Below, piece after piece: positions 42,755 through 53,037 of a DNA stretch of 64,000 nucleotides. A model generated the notes under the pieces. That model ran no database searches. It saw nothing but the letters and a program-made list of their open reading frames with translations, and was not told the DNA's origin. Origin of the DNA: Alphaproteobacteria bacterium. GTDB taxonomy: Bacteria > Pseudomonadota > Alphaproteobacteria > Caulobacterales > Hyphomonadaceae. Location: assembly GCA_018969425.1 (NCBI GenBank), contig JAGWYJ010000009.1, positions 22,997 to 86,996 of the forward strand. Direction: 5' to 3'. Positions within the stretch are counted from its first letter, which is position 1, and each line of letters opens with the position of its first letter. The translations under genes and the position numbers were made by a program.

Positions 42755-44509
42755 GTGGCGATATTCGGATCGGCTCGCGGAAGCGGTTTCCGATTTATGA
42801 CAGTCGCTGCCGCGTTCGGGTCGGCGTTGCCGGGAGCGATTGCGCAGACGCCTTCCGCAGGCGGCGCGCCCCTCGCCGGTCTGTCGCGAGAGGAGGTTCT
42901 CCGGCTACCGTCCGTTCTTCAGGCGGCTGCGGCGGATTTTGGAACTCCCTCCTGTCCTCAGGGCGCTATTGCGGGTCTCGCGCCTGGCGAGGCTGAGATG
43001 GGTCGTCTGGTCGAGATCAGGTTTGAGGGCGTCAACGTTCTGAACACGACTGTTCTGGAGAAGGATTGGGCCGAGCTCCGGGGTCAGATGGTTAGTCGGG
43101 ACGCTCTTTCGCGGATAGCCGCCCGGGTTGAGTGCAGATACCGGTTTGAGGGCTTTCTCTTTGCGCGTGCGAGCATTCGAGCTCAGGATGGGAACGCGAC
43201 CGGTTCGTTTGTTCTTTCGGTTGCGGAAGGCGAGTTAAAGACCCTCGAGGCGCTTGCGCCAGACCCTGCGATCGCATCGCTTGTGTTGCGTGCGTTTGCG
43301 GGACTGAAGACGGGTCAGGCGCTGAACGCTCTTGATGTGAGACAGGGCTTGGCGATCGCCGCATCGCTAGGCGTGACTGATATCCGGCCGACCGTTCGGC
43401 GTTCCCGGACTGATCCCGAGAAGGTCGATCTTGTCCTGGTGACCGGCCAGCCTGAGAATGAGGCCTTTGCATCTATCAATAACTGGGGCGCGGATGCGCT
43501 TGGCCCATGGGGGGGCTTTTTCGGGGTTCGCGGCGTCGGGCTTTTAGGGGGCTCAGAACGATCCTCGCTTGGCCTCTTCACCTCAGCTGACGGCAACGAA
43601 CAAATCGGCGCGCAGGCGTCGTTTGAGGGGCTGTTGACCCGGGGCGGCATGACTGGTCGTCTGGACTTCGCGTTTGCTCGGGCTCGGCCAGGCGGCGATA
43701 TCGCTGTTCTTGATGTCGACGCAGAGACGGCCTTTGCGGCGGCAGCCCTCTCGGGACCTCTGTCTATCCGGCGTGGGCTGGTGGCTTACTGGCGGGCCGG
43801 CCTCGAGGCCGTCAACCAGGAGACCACGTTTTTTGGCGACGTTCCCCTGGCGATGGATCGCCTCCGGATCGGCTATCTGGGGGTCTCTGCTGACGGACTT
43901 CTGGGAGGGGCTCTCTGGAGGGCTTCTGCAGACGTTCGTAAGGGTCTCGGCGCGTTGGGGGCTAGTCGTCAGGGTGAGGCGGATCTATCGCGGCTTGATG
44001 CTGATCCTCAGGCCGGACTTGTCCGCGGCGAAGCTGAGATTCAGACACCGCTTCCGGGAGGATATCTGCTGAAATCCACCCTGCGGGGTCAGCATTCCGG
44101 CAGCGGGCTTGCGTCCTTTGAGGAGTTTAACTTCGGATCTCTCAACGGCGGTCCTGGGTATGACCCTGGCTCCGTAGCGGGCGACAGCGGAGTCGCTTTG
44201 GGACTCGCACTTGAGGGGCCAGCCTTTCCGGTACGTGACGACGTCACGGTGCGACCGCTTCTCCAGCTTGCGGGAGCGCGAGCGTGGAATGAGGATCAGT
44301 CTGTGTCCTCAGATCCGCGAGCCGTCAGCGCAAGCGCAGGCGTTCGTTTCGAACTCGGGGACGGTATCAATTTCGATGTTGTCTGGGCGGAGCCCCTCCG
44401 CTCGTCGAATGTCCCGGAAGAAGCGTCCCACGGGCGCCTCTATGTGCAGCTATCGACAGGTCTGACCTGGTTCAAGGGGCGTCTCTTAGGGGGGAGTGAT
44501 CCGAAATGA
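42755..44509 (+). CDS. Two-partner secretion outer-membrane transporter (TpsB, ShlB/FhaC/HecB family)
   Basis: A 584-residue Omp85-superfamily pore that exports one TpsA partner. A signal peptide (AAAFGSALPGAIAQ) leads into POTRA domains (VEIRFEGVNVLNTTVLEKDW and CRYRFEGFLFARASIRA) and then a 16-strand barrel ending ...YVQLSTGLTWFKGRL. The conserved RLxIGYLGV-type barrel segment is at about residue 370. The GTG start has GGAGGG 7 bp upstream. Its stop overlaps the TpsA ATG, so the pair is made together. Confidence 0.9.
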   Translation: MAIFGSARGSGFRFMTVAAAFGSALPGAIAQTPSAGGAPLAGLSREEVLRLPSVLQAAAADFGTPSCPQGAIAGLAPGEAEMGRLVEIRFEGVNVLNTTVLEKDWAELRGQMVSRDALSRIAARVECRYRFEGFLFARASIRAQDGNATGSFVLSVAEGELKTLEALAPDPAIASLVLRAFAGLKTGQALNALDVRQGLAIAASLGVTDIRPTVRRSRTDPEKVDLVLVTGQPENEAFASINNWGADALGPWGGFFGVRGVGLLGGSERSSLGLFTSADGNEQIGAQASFEGLLTRGGMTGRLDFAFARARPGGDIAVLDVDAETAFAAAALSGPLSIRRGLVAYWRAGLEAVNQETTFFGDVPLAMDRLRIGYLGVSADGLLGGALWRASADVRKGLGALGASRQGEADLSRLDADPQAGLVRGEAEIQTPLPGGYLLKSTLRGQHSGSGLASFEEFNFGSLNGGPGYDPGSVAGDSGVALGLALEGPAFPVRDDVTVRPLLQLAGARAWNEDQSVSSDPRAVSASAGVRFELGDGINFDVVWAEPLRSSNVPEEASHGRLYVQLSTGLTWFKGRLLGGSDPK

Positions 44510-47500
44510 GCAGGATCGGATTTGGACGCCGCACAGGCTTTTCTCATGTCACAACTCGCTTCGGACTTGCCCTTCTGGCGTCTGTCGCGAGTCTTCCTGC
44601 TGCGGCGCTGCCGCAAAATCCTAATGTGACTTTTTCCTCGCCAGGCCAGACTGGATTTTTCTATTCGGGCCCAACACTCACTGTCACCTCAGGCGCCAGA
44701 AGGTCTGTGATTGACTGGTCCCAGTTCAATATCGGTCAGGGTGAGATCGTCACGTTCAATCTTCCTGATGGGCGATCAATTGTCGTCAATCGCGTTCTGG
44801 GCGGCTCCAGTCAGGGATTTGGAGCCTCGTTTATTGATGGTGTGCTCAACTCCAACGGAAATGTCTGGTTATTGAATCCGAACGGCGTCGTCTTCGGATC
44901 GAATGCTCAGATCGACGTGAATGGCCTGCTTGCCACCACCGGGGTCCTTCTGGATCCGGAGACCTTCGTCAACAGCGCTCTCGATGCGCCCATCGCATTC
45001 GGTCCGGGGGCATTGACCTCGGAGGGCGTCAGAGTTTTCCAGGGCGCGCAGATCGTCACGCGCGGCGGACCGGCGATGTTTGTCGCCACCGGCGGACCTA
45101 ACGGACAGGTATATGTCGGCGGTTCGGTTACGGGGGGCGGATCAACTGAAGAGGCCTCGACCAGCCAGGTTCTGTATGCGTCCGCCGGCGCCTTCACTCT
45201 GCGATTAAGCGAGACGGCGCCGAACTCCCTGACGAGCAGCGACCTTCAGCTGTTCGATTTCATCGTCGACGCGCCAGCGCTTCAGGGCGGCGGCGTCGGG
45301 AATGGTCAGGACAGGTACGCATCCATACTTGTCGACCAGGGTTCGACTACCCGCGCGGGTTCCGTATCCATTATTTCTGACGTGCTTCCCGACGAGAATA
45401 CTGACCTGCCGGCGGAGATCGTCATCCGTTCGAAGGTCGAAGCGACGGCCCCGGATCGAACAGGGGCTTCGTGCCCGGTTGCCTTTTGCCCGGCGCTCCA
45501 GGTGGAGGGTCGTAGAGGCGGGACTGTCAGGTTTGATCGTACCGCATTTTCGTTTGACGAACAGGGGGCCATCCTTGGAGACCTTGTAGAGCTCATGTCT
45601 GCGGGCTCGATACGGGTGTCCGGCGGGTCAATTGAGGCGATCCGCAAGCGCTCGGTGTTCGGAGAGTTTGGAGAGGTCTCTGTTCCTGATCACGAGACTG
45701 TTCGGTTCAGCTCCCTCAACACTCGCCTGAGCGGCGGAAATATCCGGCTTGAGAACGCCGGGCTCAATGGCGCGGTTCTGAGCGGTCTGGATATCTATCT
45801 CAGCTACTCCTTCCTCGATCCGATGGGGGGCGATATATTCGGTCGCTCTTTGTTGATCGATAACGGCTTCGGTCAGGATGAGACGCCGCCTTCCACCGGC
45901 GTTCCGGATATCACGATTGGCCACGTGAAGGTCGATGGGGGGGAGGTCAACGTTCGGACTGTCGGGCGTTTCAACGCGCGCACCATCAAATCCGATCAGG
46001 CTATCCGTATCGAGGCGCTCAAGGGGGCGAGCCTTGATGCGTTGCGAGGCTCGTCTGTATGGATCAGCACCCTGGAGGGACGGCTCAATCTCGCCTCAAC
46101 GAGTTCAGCCGGCCCACTCCCAGGGGGCTCTATTGTCGCTACGACAGGGGATGTGACGCTGGATGCGGGGCTTGCCGCAAGTGTAGGCGCAGTGTCCGCC
46201 TCAGGCGAGGTTAAAGCTCGGTCGCAGAATGCGAGCCTGACCACCGGTTCTGTCAATGCGGGATCAGCGGTGACTCTTGTCGGGCGGACCGGGGTTTCAA
46301 CCGGCGCCGTCGCCGGGACGGGAAATGTCACCGCAGACTCAGCCACGGGCGCTGTCCTGACTGGAGACGTCTCGTCTTCTGCGGGGGATATCAATGTTCA
46401 TGCGGGAACGCAGGCGCTTCTCGGAGATCTCTCTGCGGCAGGTCGGATCGATCTGTCTGCGGCGGCGGGAGCCGTGACGGCCGGTCTCGTGGGTGCAGGC
46501 AGCGATCTGCTGGTCCGCGCCGACGGTCTTGTATCGGCGAAGGCTGCGAGGGCTCGTCAGATCGATATCGAGTCCGCTAACGGCGGCATTCGCATCGGTG
46601 TTGGAGGTTCAGTCTCATTTACGCCCGGAACGCTTGTGTCGACCGTCGGGGATGTGCGGCTTCAGGCCAAGGGCCGGATTGAAGCTGGAGATGTGACGTC
46701 GGCAGGCAGAGTTCTGGCCGGCTCCGCGACCGGGCTCATTCGTCTTGGCGACATCAATTCAACCCTGAGTTCAGCGATCGCGGGGGCGGGGGGTGTCGAG
46801 ACAGGCGACGTATCGGCCGGAACCTATCTGGATGTGTCGTCCGTCAACGGGAAAGTTATGACGGGCGACCTTCTTGCAAGGGACGGCTATGTGCGAGCCA
46901 TAGGACAGACCGGGGTCGATGTCGGATCAGTTCAGGCGAGCGGGGAGGCAAGGCTTGCGGCGGCGGCGGGGTCGGCCCTGGCGGGCCGTCTTCAAGCGGG
47001 CGGTGAGGCGATCATTGAGGGTCGGGACGGTGTTGAGGCTTCGGAAGTCTCGGGTCGGAATGTGCGCCTAGCTTCCTCCGGCGGGGCGATAGCCATAGGC
47101 GTTATGTCAGGCGGAACGTTTTCGCGGGGCGGTGTCCAGGCGACGGCGGGCGTCGTCAGAATGACCGCCAGCGGCGATGTGACGTCAGGCGACCTGACGG
47201 GCTCAGACGGCGTGGATGTTCAGTCTTCAACCGGCCGGATTGATGTCGGGGCGGCCCAGTCCGGTCGAACGATCCTGCTTAACGGCAAGGCGGGCGTCGT
47301 TGCCGGGGCGCTTGATGCAGGAACAGGCATCGACGTTTTTTCCGACGGAGGCGTTAATGCGGTGTCGGCGAAGGCGAAGAATGGCGCTTTGAGGATTAAG
47401 GCTGGCGGCTCGCTAGCGCTTGGTAACGCGTCGTCTTCGTCGGATCTTGAACTTGAGAGCCGGTCCGGGTCGGTCGCCGCCTCTGTACTCCAGGCGGGCG

Positions 47501-49956
47501 GCTCCATATTCGGTCGATCCTCGCAGGGCTTTAGGGCTTCATCGCTTCGCGGGGCCGCTGTCGATGTCGCGTCTGCGAACGCCAACGTCGAGATCGGCGT
47601 AATGAACGGGCAGGGCTTTGCAGCCGGAAGCGTGCAGGCCCTGAACGGGGGAGTGCGGTTGGGATCCGCAACCGGTCTCACGGCCGGCGCGATCTCCGCC
47701 GCCGGCGGGATCACGCTGCAGGCAGGTTCCGGACAGGGCCGATTTGGCGACCTGACAGGCGGAGGGCAGATCGAGGCTGTGGCGTCAGGAGATCTGTCTG
47801 CAGGAGTTGTCGATGCGGCTCTGGGGGTCGCATTAAGGTCGTCTCAGGGCGCTCTGACGAGCGGATCGGTGACTGCACGAGGGGGCGATGCGATTCTCTC
47901 GGGCGATAAGGGCCTCGCGGCCGGATCGGTCGCAGCTTCAGGGGCGATCGACCTTGAGGCTGCCCGCGGCCTGATTTCCGCGGGCGATGTGTCTGCGCTG
48001 GCGTCTGTATCAGCCCGATCAGCTGACGGATTTTCTGCGCGGTCCGTTCGGGGAAGCTCAGTCACGATTGCTAACCAGTCTGGCCTGCTTCAGGTGGGGG
48101 TGCAGGGCTCCGTTTTCACCGGCGGAGCGGTTGTATCCGCCTCAGGGAGGACTGATCTGTCGTCGGGGGGAGATGTCCGTGTCGGCGACGTCACATCGGC
48201 TCAGGCGCTATCGCTTTCCTCAGCCAATGGCAGCGTGCGGGCGGGCGCTCTGACCGGCAGCGGTCGGGTCGAAGTCCTCGCTCGAACCAACATCGCTCTT
48301 GGCGGCGTGAGTGGGATCGAGGGCGTTCGTTTGGCTTCCTCTGCAGGTAGCGTCGTGACTCAAGCGATTTCTTCGCGTGACGGAGGCGCTGTCATCAGCG
48401 CCGCCGGAGCGGTCGGAGTTGCCGATGTGACCGCGACTGGTGATGTTGAGCTCCGATCAACAGGGGCTGGGGTCTCGGCAGGCCTTCTTGCCGGGCGAGA
48501 TCTCAAACTGGATGCGGGAGGAGGCGATATAGCGTTTTCCGGAGCAGACGGACGAACCCTCCGGATGAGTGCGGCAGCCGGAAACGCCGGCGCAGGGTCA
48601 GTTGTAGCCAGCGGGCCCATTCGTCTGAACTCACGGGGCGGTTCTGCCGCCGACACAGGGATCGGTCTTGGCGTCATCGCCTCGGGATCTGTTACGTTCG
48701 CGGGGGCCGTCACGTCGCAGCGCGACATTGTTATCGACTCCGGGGGCCTGGTTCAGCTGAACGGGCCTGTGACGGTTCAGGACGCGCTCGGAGGCGTTGG
48801 AGAAAGCAACTCGCCCATCGGACGGATTTATGGCGGACTTGATATTCGCGCTGCCGATCTGGATATCAAGGGAGACGTGACTGTCAGCGGGACGGCAGGG
48901 GTAAATCTCGCGTCAAAGGGACAGGCGGGAATTGTTCTCGGTGATGGCATAGGCGGCGGCGCCGGCCTCCGTGTGTCGAATGCTGAACTTCAGCGGATTA
49001 AATCGCCTTCGCTTTCGCTGAGAGGCTCACTGACACAGGGCGGAGCCGGCGATGTGACGTTTGGAACCTTTACTCTCGACGCTGCGCAGGTCCGTTCCCT
49101 CATGGCGACAACGGGCGCCTCGGGTCGGGTGCGGGTTTCAGGGGTGGTCTCTGGTTCCGGAGCGCCTTCGGTGGCGTTTGGCGAGTCAGATCTGCTTGTC
49201 GGAGGTGTCGAGATTACCGGAGTTCTGGGCGCCGGGGCGGCTCCTGTCGGATCGTTGTCATTCCTGTCAACGGGGTCGGTTCTCATCGGATCGCAGGCGT
49301 TCGTTGATCTCGTCAAGGCTGCGGCTGATCCCACGCGGGCCGATCTGGCCGGTATTCTCTCGCAGCTCGGATCGACCGATGCGGGAAAGACCTACGTTAC
49401 GGCCGGGTCGACGCGGTTTGACGTGGCGGGGGTGATACTGCAGCAGAATACGGGTGGAGCGACGGGTGGCGGCGTGCGGCTGGCGATCCCCTCTGCCGAC
49501 GGGATGTTCGGAGCTGGTTCAGATCGTATTGCGCTCTTCGGGACGATCATCGGGCGCGACGGGGTTTCTGTTTCGGGTCCTGGGGTGGCGAAGCTGCCCG
49601 GCTTGCTCGCTCAAGGGGTGGCCCCGAGCGATCTCTACAGGATCAATGGCTGTGTTGTCGGCTCGCCTGCCGCATGTGGAGGCGGGGGCGACATTCAGGC
49701 GCTTGTGACCGCTGGTTCGGGTCCGCCCCCCGGCCGCGGGGAAGGCCCCAACGGCGATCGGGAGAGGGAGGGAGAGGGTAACCGTCCTCCTCCGGAGCAG
49801 GTTGCGGCGGATGCTCTTTCAGGGTCGGAGACCACGGCCGGACCGATCAGCATTGATGATACGGCGCGGGATCTCTTCATTCCGGAGACTGCCCGGATCG
49901 ACAAGGATCCAGGCGTTGGAACGGCCAATGAAGATCTCTGGCCTGAAGGGCTTTAG
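44506..49956 (+). CDS. TpsA exoprotein with filamentous-hemagglutinin N-terminal domain
   Basis: An 1816-residue secreted beta-helix. A signal peptide (LALLASVASLPAAALPQ) precedes the TPS domain (about 38-150), which has FNIGQGEIVTFNLPDG and the NPNG motif at 124-127 in WLLNPNGVVFGSNAQIDVNG. The body is Gly/Ala/Ser/Val-rich with a supra-repeat of about 167 residues. Near the C terminus CVVGSPAAC (C1716 and C1724) could form a small disulfide loop, followed by an acidic Pro-rich tail. TpsA proteins act as adhesins, cytolysins or contact toxins; no toxin domain is visible, so adhesion or biofilm is the best guess. It is coupled to tpsB and lies 12 bp before the CHAT gene. Confidence 0.93.
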   Translation: MSRIGFGRRTGFSHVTTRFGLALLASVASLPAAALPQNPNVTFSSPGQTGFFYSGPTLTVTSGARRSVIDWSQFNIGQGEIVTFNLPDGRSIVVNRVLGGSSQGFGASFIDGVLNSNGNVWLLNPNGVVFGSNAQIDVNGLLATTGVLLDPETFVNSALDAPIAFGPGALTSEGVRVFQGAQIVTRGGPAMFVATGGPNGQVYVGGSVTGGGSTEEASTSQVLYASAGAFTLRLSETAPNSLTSSDLQLFDFIVDAPALQGGGVGNGQDRYASILVDQGSTTRAGSVSIISDVLPDENTDLPAEIVIRSKVEATAPDRTGASCPVAFCPALQVEGRRGGTVRFDRTAFSFDEQGAILGDLVELMSAGSIRVSGGSIEAIRKRSVFGEFGEVSVPDHETVRFSSLNTRLSGGNIRLENAGLNGAVLSGLDIYLSYSFLDPMGGDIFGRSLLIDNGFGQDETPPSTGVPDITIGHVKVDGGEVNVRTVGRFNARTIKSDQAIRIEALKGASLDALRGSSVWISTLEGRLNLASTSSAGPLPGGSIVATTGDVTLDAGLAASVGAVSASGEVKARSQNASLTTGSVNAGSAVTLVGRTGVSTGAVAGTGNVTADSATGAVLTGDVSSSAGDINVHAGTQALLGDLSAAGRIDLSAAAGAVTAGLVGAGSDLLVRADGLVSAKAARARQIDIESANGGIRIGVGGSVSFTPGTLVSTVGDVRLQAKGRIEAGDVTSAGRVLAGSATGLIRLGDINSTLSSAIAGAGGVETGDVSAGTYLDVSSVNGKVMTGDLLARDGYVRAIGQTGVDVGSVQASGEARLAAAAGSALAGRLQAGGEAIIEGRDGVEASEVSGRNVRLASSGGAIAIGVMSGGTFSRGGVQATAGVVRMTASGDVTSGDLTGSDGVDVQSSTGRIDVGAAQSGRTILLNGKAGVVAGALDAGTGIDVFSDGGVNAVSAKAKNGALRIKAGGSLALGNASSSSDLELESRSGSVAASVLQAGGSIFGRSSQGFRASSLRGAAVDVASANANVEIGVMNGQGFAAGSVQALNGGVRLGSATGLTAGAISAAGGITLQAGSGQGRFGDLTGGGQIEAVASGDLSAGVVDAALGVALRSSQGALTSGSVTARGGDAILSGDKGLAAGSVAASGAIDLEAARGLISAGDVSALASVSARSADGFSARSVRGSSVTIANQSGLLQVGVQGSVFTGGAVVSASGRTDLSSGGDVRVGDVTSAQALSLSSANGSVRAGALTGSGRVEVLARTNIALGGVSGIEGVRLASSAGSVVTQAISSRDGGAVISAAGAVGVADVTATGDVELRSTGAGVSAGLLAGRDLKLDAGGGDIAFSGADGRTLRMSAAAGNAGAGSVVASGPIRLNSRGGSAADTGIGLGVIASGSVTFAGAVTSQRDIVIDSGGLVQLNGPVTVQDALGGVGESNSPIGRIYGGLDIRAADLDIKGDVTVSGTAGVNLASKGQAGIVLGDGIGGGAGLRVSNAELQRIKSPSLSLRGSLTQGGAGDVTFGTFTLDAAQVRSLMATTGASGRVRVSGVVSGSGAPSVAFGESDLLVGGVEITGVLGAGAAPVGSLSFLSTGSVLIGSQAFVDLVKAAADPTRADLAGILSQLGSTDAGKTYVTAGSTRFDVAGVILQQNTGGATGGGVRLAIPSADGMFGAGSDRIALFGTIIGRDGVSVSGPGVAKLPGLLAQGVAPSDLYRINGCVVGSPAACGGGGDIQALVTAGSGPPPGRGEGPNGDREREGEGNRPPPEQVAADALSGSETTAGPISIDDTARDLFIPETARIDKDPGVGTANEDLWPEGL
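46057..48660 (+). repeat. Tandem ~500-bp (167-codon) supra-repeat in the TpsA gene
   Basis: The landmark Val or Leu codon of a GxxVxIxS-type strand recurs at 46057, 46561, 47062, 47560, 48061 and 48559, spacings of 504, 501, 498, 501 and 498 bp. Each unit then reads roughly GV..GG.V.A..G.v.L.s.G.v..GdV. DNA identity between units looks low, so the repeats are old at the protein level and the last unit is partial. Confidence 0.75.
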
Positions 49957-49968
49957 GGGGTGACCATC

Positions 49969-52900
49969 ATGCGTGTTCTCTCATCCCGGCTGGTTGCGGC
50001 GCTTCTTGTCGGCGTCGCTATGAGCTCAGGCGCGGCTGATGCGCAGGCGCTGTCCCAAAAGACGGTGATCGTGATCGGACCTGATGCGGCAGGCCGTCCG
50101 TGTCAGGCGCGTCGGGTCTATGGAGACCCCTTGGCCTCCGGTCGTCATGACCGGGCGTATGACCTTTCGTGCGGTCGTACGGCAGGGCTTGGTCGCGTGT
50201 ATGTCTTTCCCGCCGATGCTGGTGGGCGCCTCGAAGCCTGGAGGCTCGAAACGAAGCGGACATGCGATGACGGTCGCCCTCAGGACTGGAGCGGGGCGGG
50301 TCTTGAACGGTTGGAAGGTCTGTTCTGCGGGGGGGATGCTCCCCGGCTGGGACAATCGGCTCCCGGCCGGACGGCAAGGATCTCGCTGGCAGCCCGGGCC
50401 AACGGCGCCGTTATAGCTGGCGATGCGGCGTTGGCCGCCGCTCCGGCCCTTGAGAGATCGCTGAAGATTTTCGCCGGCGTGGAGGCGGAGCCCAAGGCCG
50501 GGGCGCCTGCAGGTCCGCGAAGCGCCCTGCTGGACAGTCTGGAAGCGGCATTGGGACAGGAATTGGCCGGTGGCGGTTTTGCTGACTTCGTGACGCTCAG
50601 AAAGGCCGCCTTTGAAAATAACAGCTTATGGATGTTCAGCGCTGCTGAACTTCAATTCGCTGATGCGATACGAATGCATGCTTCGCTCTGGCCCGACGAT
50701 TTCTCCGGGCGGGCTGACCTGCAGAGCGAACGTGCGCTCAACCTTTCCAATCAACGACGATTTGCCGAAGCCGAGAGGGCATTTGATGAGGCGCGCGTCA
50801 GCGCTGACGTCTCCCGTGACGGCTTCATGATCGCCAAGGTTCGCGGATATCAGGCCCTCGCGTCGCTGAATGAGGGGCGACTGGAGGATATGATGGGTCA
50901 GAGCGAGGCGGCTCTCGATCGCCTCGCCGAATGGAGCGCCTCGGCGGGGGAGGCGTCTGCCAGTTACGATCAGACTTCGGGGCTCCTGCCTCCGGGGCAA
51001 CGCGCGGCGGTGCTGACCGTTCAGCTGTTGAGAGCGAGGGCGCTGACGTTTGTTCGAATGGGCGAAGGTCAGAAGGCTCGGGCGGCCTTCCAGACGGCGG
51101 AGGCGGTTGCGAAAAGTCTGGATGATCGGGCGGGGGGCTGGCTCCTCGCAGGCGTCGCTCAGGATGCGGCGGCGTTTGAGGCTTCTTCCGGTCGCACAGA
51201 TGAGGCGCGCAGCATTCTGGTCCGTGCTCTTGAGACCTATCGAAAGACCGCTGCCCGTACACGCATTGAGGCCAATCTTCTGATGGATCTTGGCGGAGTT
51301 CTCGACGGGCTCGGTCGTCGAGCTGAGGCTTTTCAGGTGTTTGATCAGGCCTTCGAGATCTACAGGGAACAGCCCGAAAACCGCGGTGTCGGCGTGTCCA
51401 GAGGACAGCCTTATCTCGCAGGTCTTGCGGACGCCTACGCCAGTTCCGGATCCCAGTCAGACGCTGAGCGTCTCTTCAGCGCCTTTGAGACCATAACCAG
51501 CCCCGCAGTCGCCCAAACGGCTGCTGCGACGGCGGCGAGGCTTATGGCGGGCGATGAAGGGGATGTCATACGTCAGTGGCAGGATGGCGATCGACTTCTG
51601 CGGCGCGCGCTTACCCGCCTGTCCTCGCTTCCCGTTGATGCTCCTGCCTCTGTTCGGGAAGCGGCGGAGGCGAGTGTCGAGAAGGGTCGATCAGACGTGT
51701 TGAGACTTCAGGCTGAGGTTGACCGTAAGTTTCCGAATTATGGGGTGGTGACGCTTCAGCCGGTGGAGCTCAAGGACCTGCAGAAGGCGCTCGGTCCTGG
51801 GGAGCGAACGATCCGTTTCGCTATAGGAGCGCGCGGCGGTGTCGGTCTGATTGTAGACCGGGATGGTGTTTTCGCCTTTCGTACAAAGCTGGGTGAGAGT
51901 GAGGTCACCGAACTGGTCAATCGGGTTAAGGGTACGGTCCGGGACCCCGATGCCGAGTTCGATTCCGCGGCTGCTCACGAGCTTTTCGTCGACTTGTTCG
52001 GCCCCGTTCGTGATCGGCTTTTTGCTGAGGGTGCGCCCCGACGACTGATTATAGAGGCCAGCGGCGCCCTTGCATCGCTGCCTTTAGGAGTGCTTTTGAC
52101 GCAGGCGCCTGAGGCTGATCCTGAATCTTGGTTTGCAAAGCAGTCGTCTCTGGTTTCCGTAGCCAGCATGCGTGCGTTCGTTTCGACCCGCTCGGCAGGT
52201 CCTTCGCGAGGAACCCGTGCGTTTGCGGGGTTCGGAGATTTCGTTCCCTTGTCAGCGTCTCCTCTCGACGCGGCGAAGCTCGCCAGCTCAATCGTCCAGG
52301 CGCGAAAGCTCCCGCCCAGCTGCGTAGGTCGGATACAGTCAGCTCTTGAGAGACTTCCGCAGCTCGCCGGCACCGCGCTTGAGCTCGAGGCCGTCAAGAC
52401 TGCGACAAATGCCCGGGAGGAGGACGTTTATCTGCGTGAGAGATTTACTGACGGCGCGGTGTTGTCGTCGGAAGGCGTTCGGTCGGCGCGGGTGGTGATG
52501 TTTTCGACCCATGGCGTCTTCGCCGCCGATTTCCCGGAAGAACGGGAATGCCTGCCTGAAGCGTCTCTGCTGACCTCCGCTGCCGAGGGAAGCGATACGG
52601 TTTTCCTGGATTCCGCGCGAGTGCTTGATCTCAAGCTCGATGCGGATCTGGTGGTTTTGTCCGCGTGCGATACGGGCAATCCCGAACCCATCGCGCCCGG
52701 GGAGTCCGGGCTTCCGTCCGGAGGCGACGCTCTGAGCGGCTTGGCACGGTCATTCTTCTACGCGGGGGCCCGGAGCGTCCTGGTGTCCCACTGGGTATTG
52801 CCGGATGAGGATACAGTCGCATTGATGAAGGGGTTCTTCGAACGTCTCACTCGCGGAGAGGCTGCGCCGGAGGCGTTGCAGGCTGCGCAATTGGCCCAGA

Positions 52901-52971
52901 TCGAGGCTGGTGCAGGAGATCCTCTCCAGTGGGCTGCGTTTTCGATCGTTGGCGCCCCTCCGGCCATTTAG
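49969..52971 (+). CDS. Exported TPR-CHAT domain protein
   Basis: A 1000-residue protein: signal peptide (AALLVGVAMSSGAADAQA), a middle of about 250-560 rich in TPR-like helices (RRFAEAERAFDEARV, GRRAEAFQVFDQAFEIY), and a C-terminal CHAT domain (about 610-1000). CHAT domains are caspase-like cysteine proteases; the His is H848 in MFSTHGVFAAD and the Cys is C900 in VVLSACDTG, both intact. GGDALSGLARSFFYAGARSVLVSHW is also typical. A GTG at 49960 is an alternative start. Its place after TpsA suggests it processes or handles the exoprotein in the periplasm, which is inferred. Confidence 0.88.
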   Translation: MRVLSSRLVAALLVGVAMSSGAADAQALSQKTVIVIGPDAAGRPCQARRVYGDPLASGRHDRAYDLSCGRTAGLGRVYVFPADAGGRLEAWRLETKRTCDDGRPQDWSGAGLERLEGLFCGGDAPRLGQSAPGRTARISLAARANGAVIAGDAALAAAPALERSLKIFAGVEAEPKAGAPAGPRSALLDSLEAALGQELAGGGFADFVTLRKAAFENNSLWMFSAAELQFADAIRMHASLWPDDFSGRADLQSERALNLSNQRRFAEAERAFDEARVSADVSRDGFMIAKVRGYQALASLNEGRLEDMMGQSEAALDRLAEWSASAGEASASYDQTSGLLPPGQRAAVLTVQLLRARALTFVRMGEGQKARAAFQTAEAVAKSLDDRAGGWLLAGVAQDAAAFEASSGRTDEARSILVRALETYRKTAARTRIEANLLMDLGGVLDGLGRRAEAFQVFDQAFEIYREQPENRGVGVSRGQPYLAGLADAYASSGSQSDAERLFSAFETITSPAVAQTAAATAARLMAGDEGDVIRQWQDGDRLLRRALTRLSSLPVDAPASVREAAEASVEKGRSDVLRLQAEVDRKFPNYGVVTLQPVELKDLQKALGPGERTIRFAIGARGGVGLIVDRDGVFAFRTKLGESEVTELVNRVKGTVRDPDAEFDSAAAHELFVDLFGPVRDRLFAEGAPRRLIIEASGALASLPLGVLLTQAPEADPESWFAKQSSLVSVASMRAFVSTRSAGPSRGTRAFAGFGDFVPLSASPLDAAKLASSIVQARKLPPSCVGRIQSALERLPQLAGTALELEAVKTATNAREEDVYLRERFTDGAVLSSEGVRSARVVMFSTHGVFAADFPEERECLPEASLLTSAAEGSDTVFLDSARVLDLKLDADLVVLSACDTGNPEPIAPGESGLPSGGDALSGLARSFFYAGARSVLVSHWVLPDEDTVALMKGFFERLTRGEAAPEALQAAQLAQIEAGAGDPLQWAAFSIVGAPPAI

Positions 52972-53037
52972 GCCCGGAAGTCGCCATAGTTTTGACGGAT
53001 CGGGCATGTTAGATCGCCCTCAGAACGGGAGAGCTTC

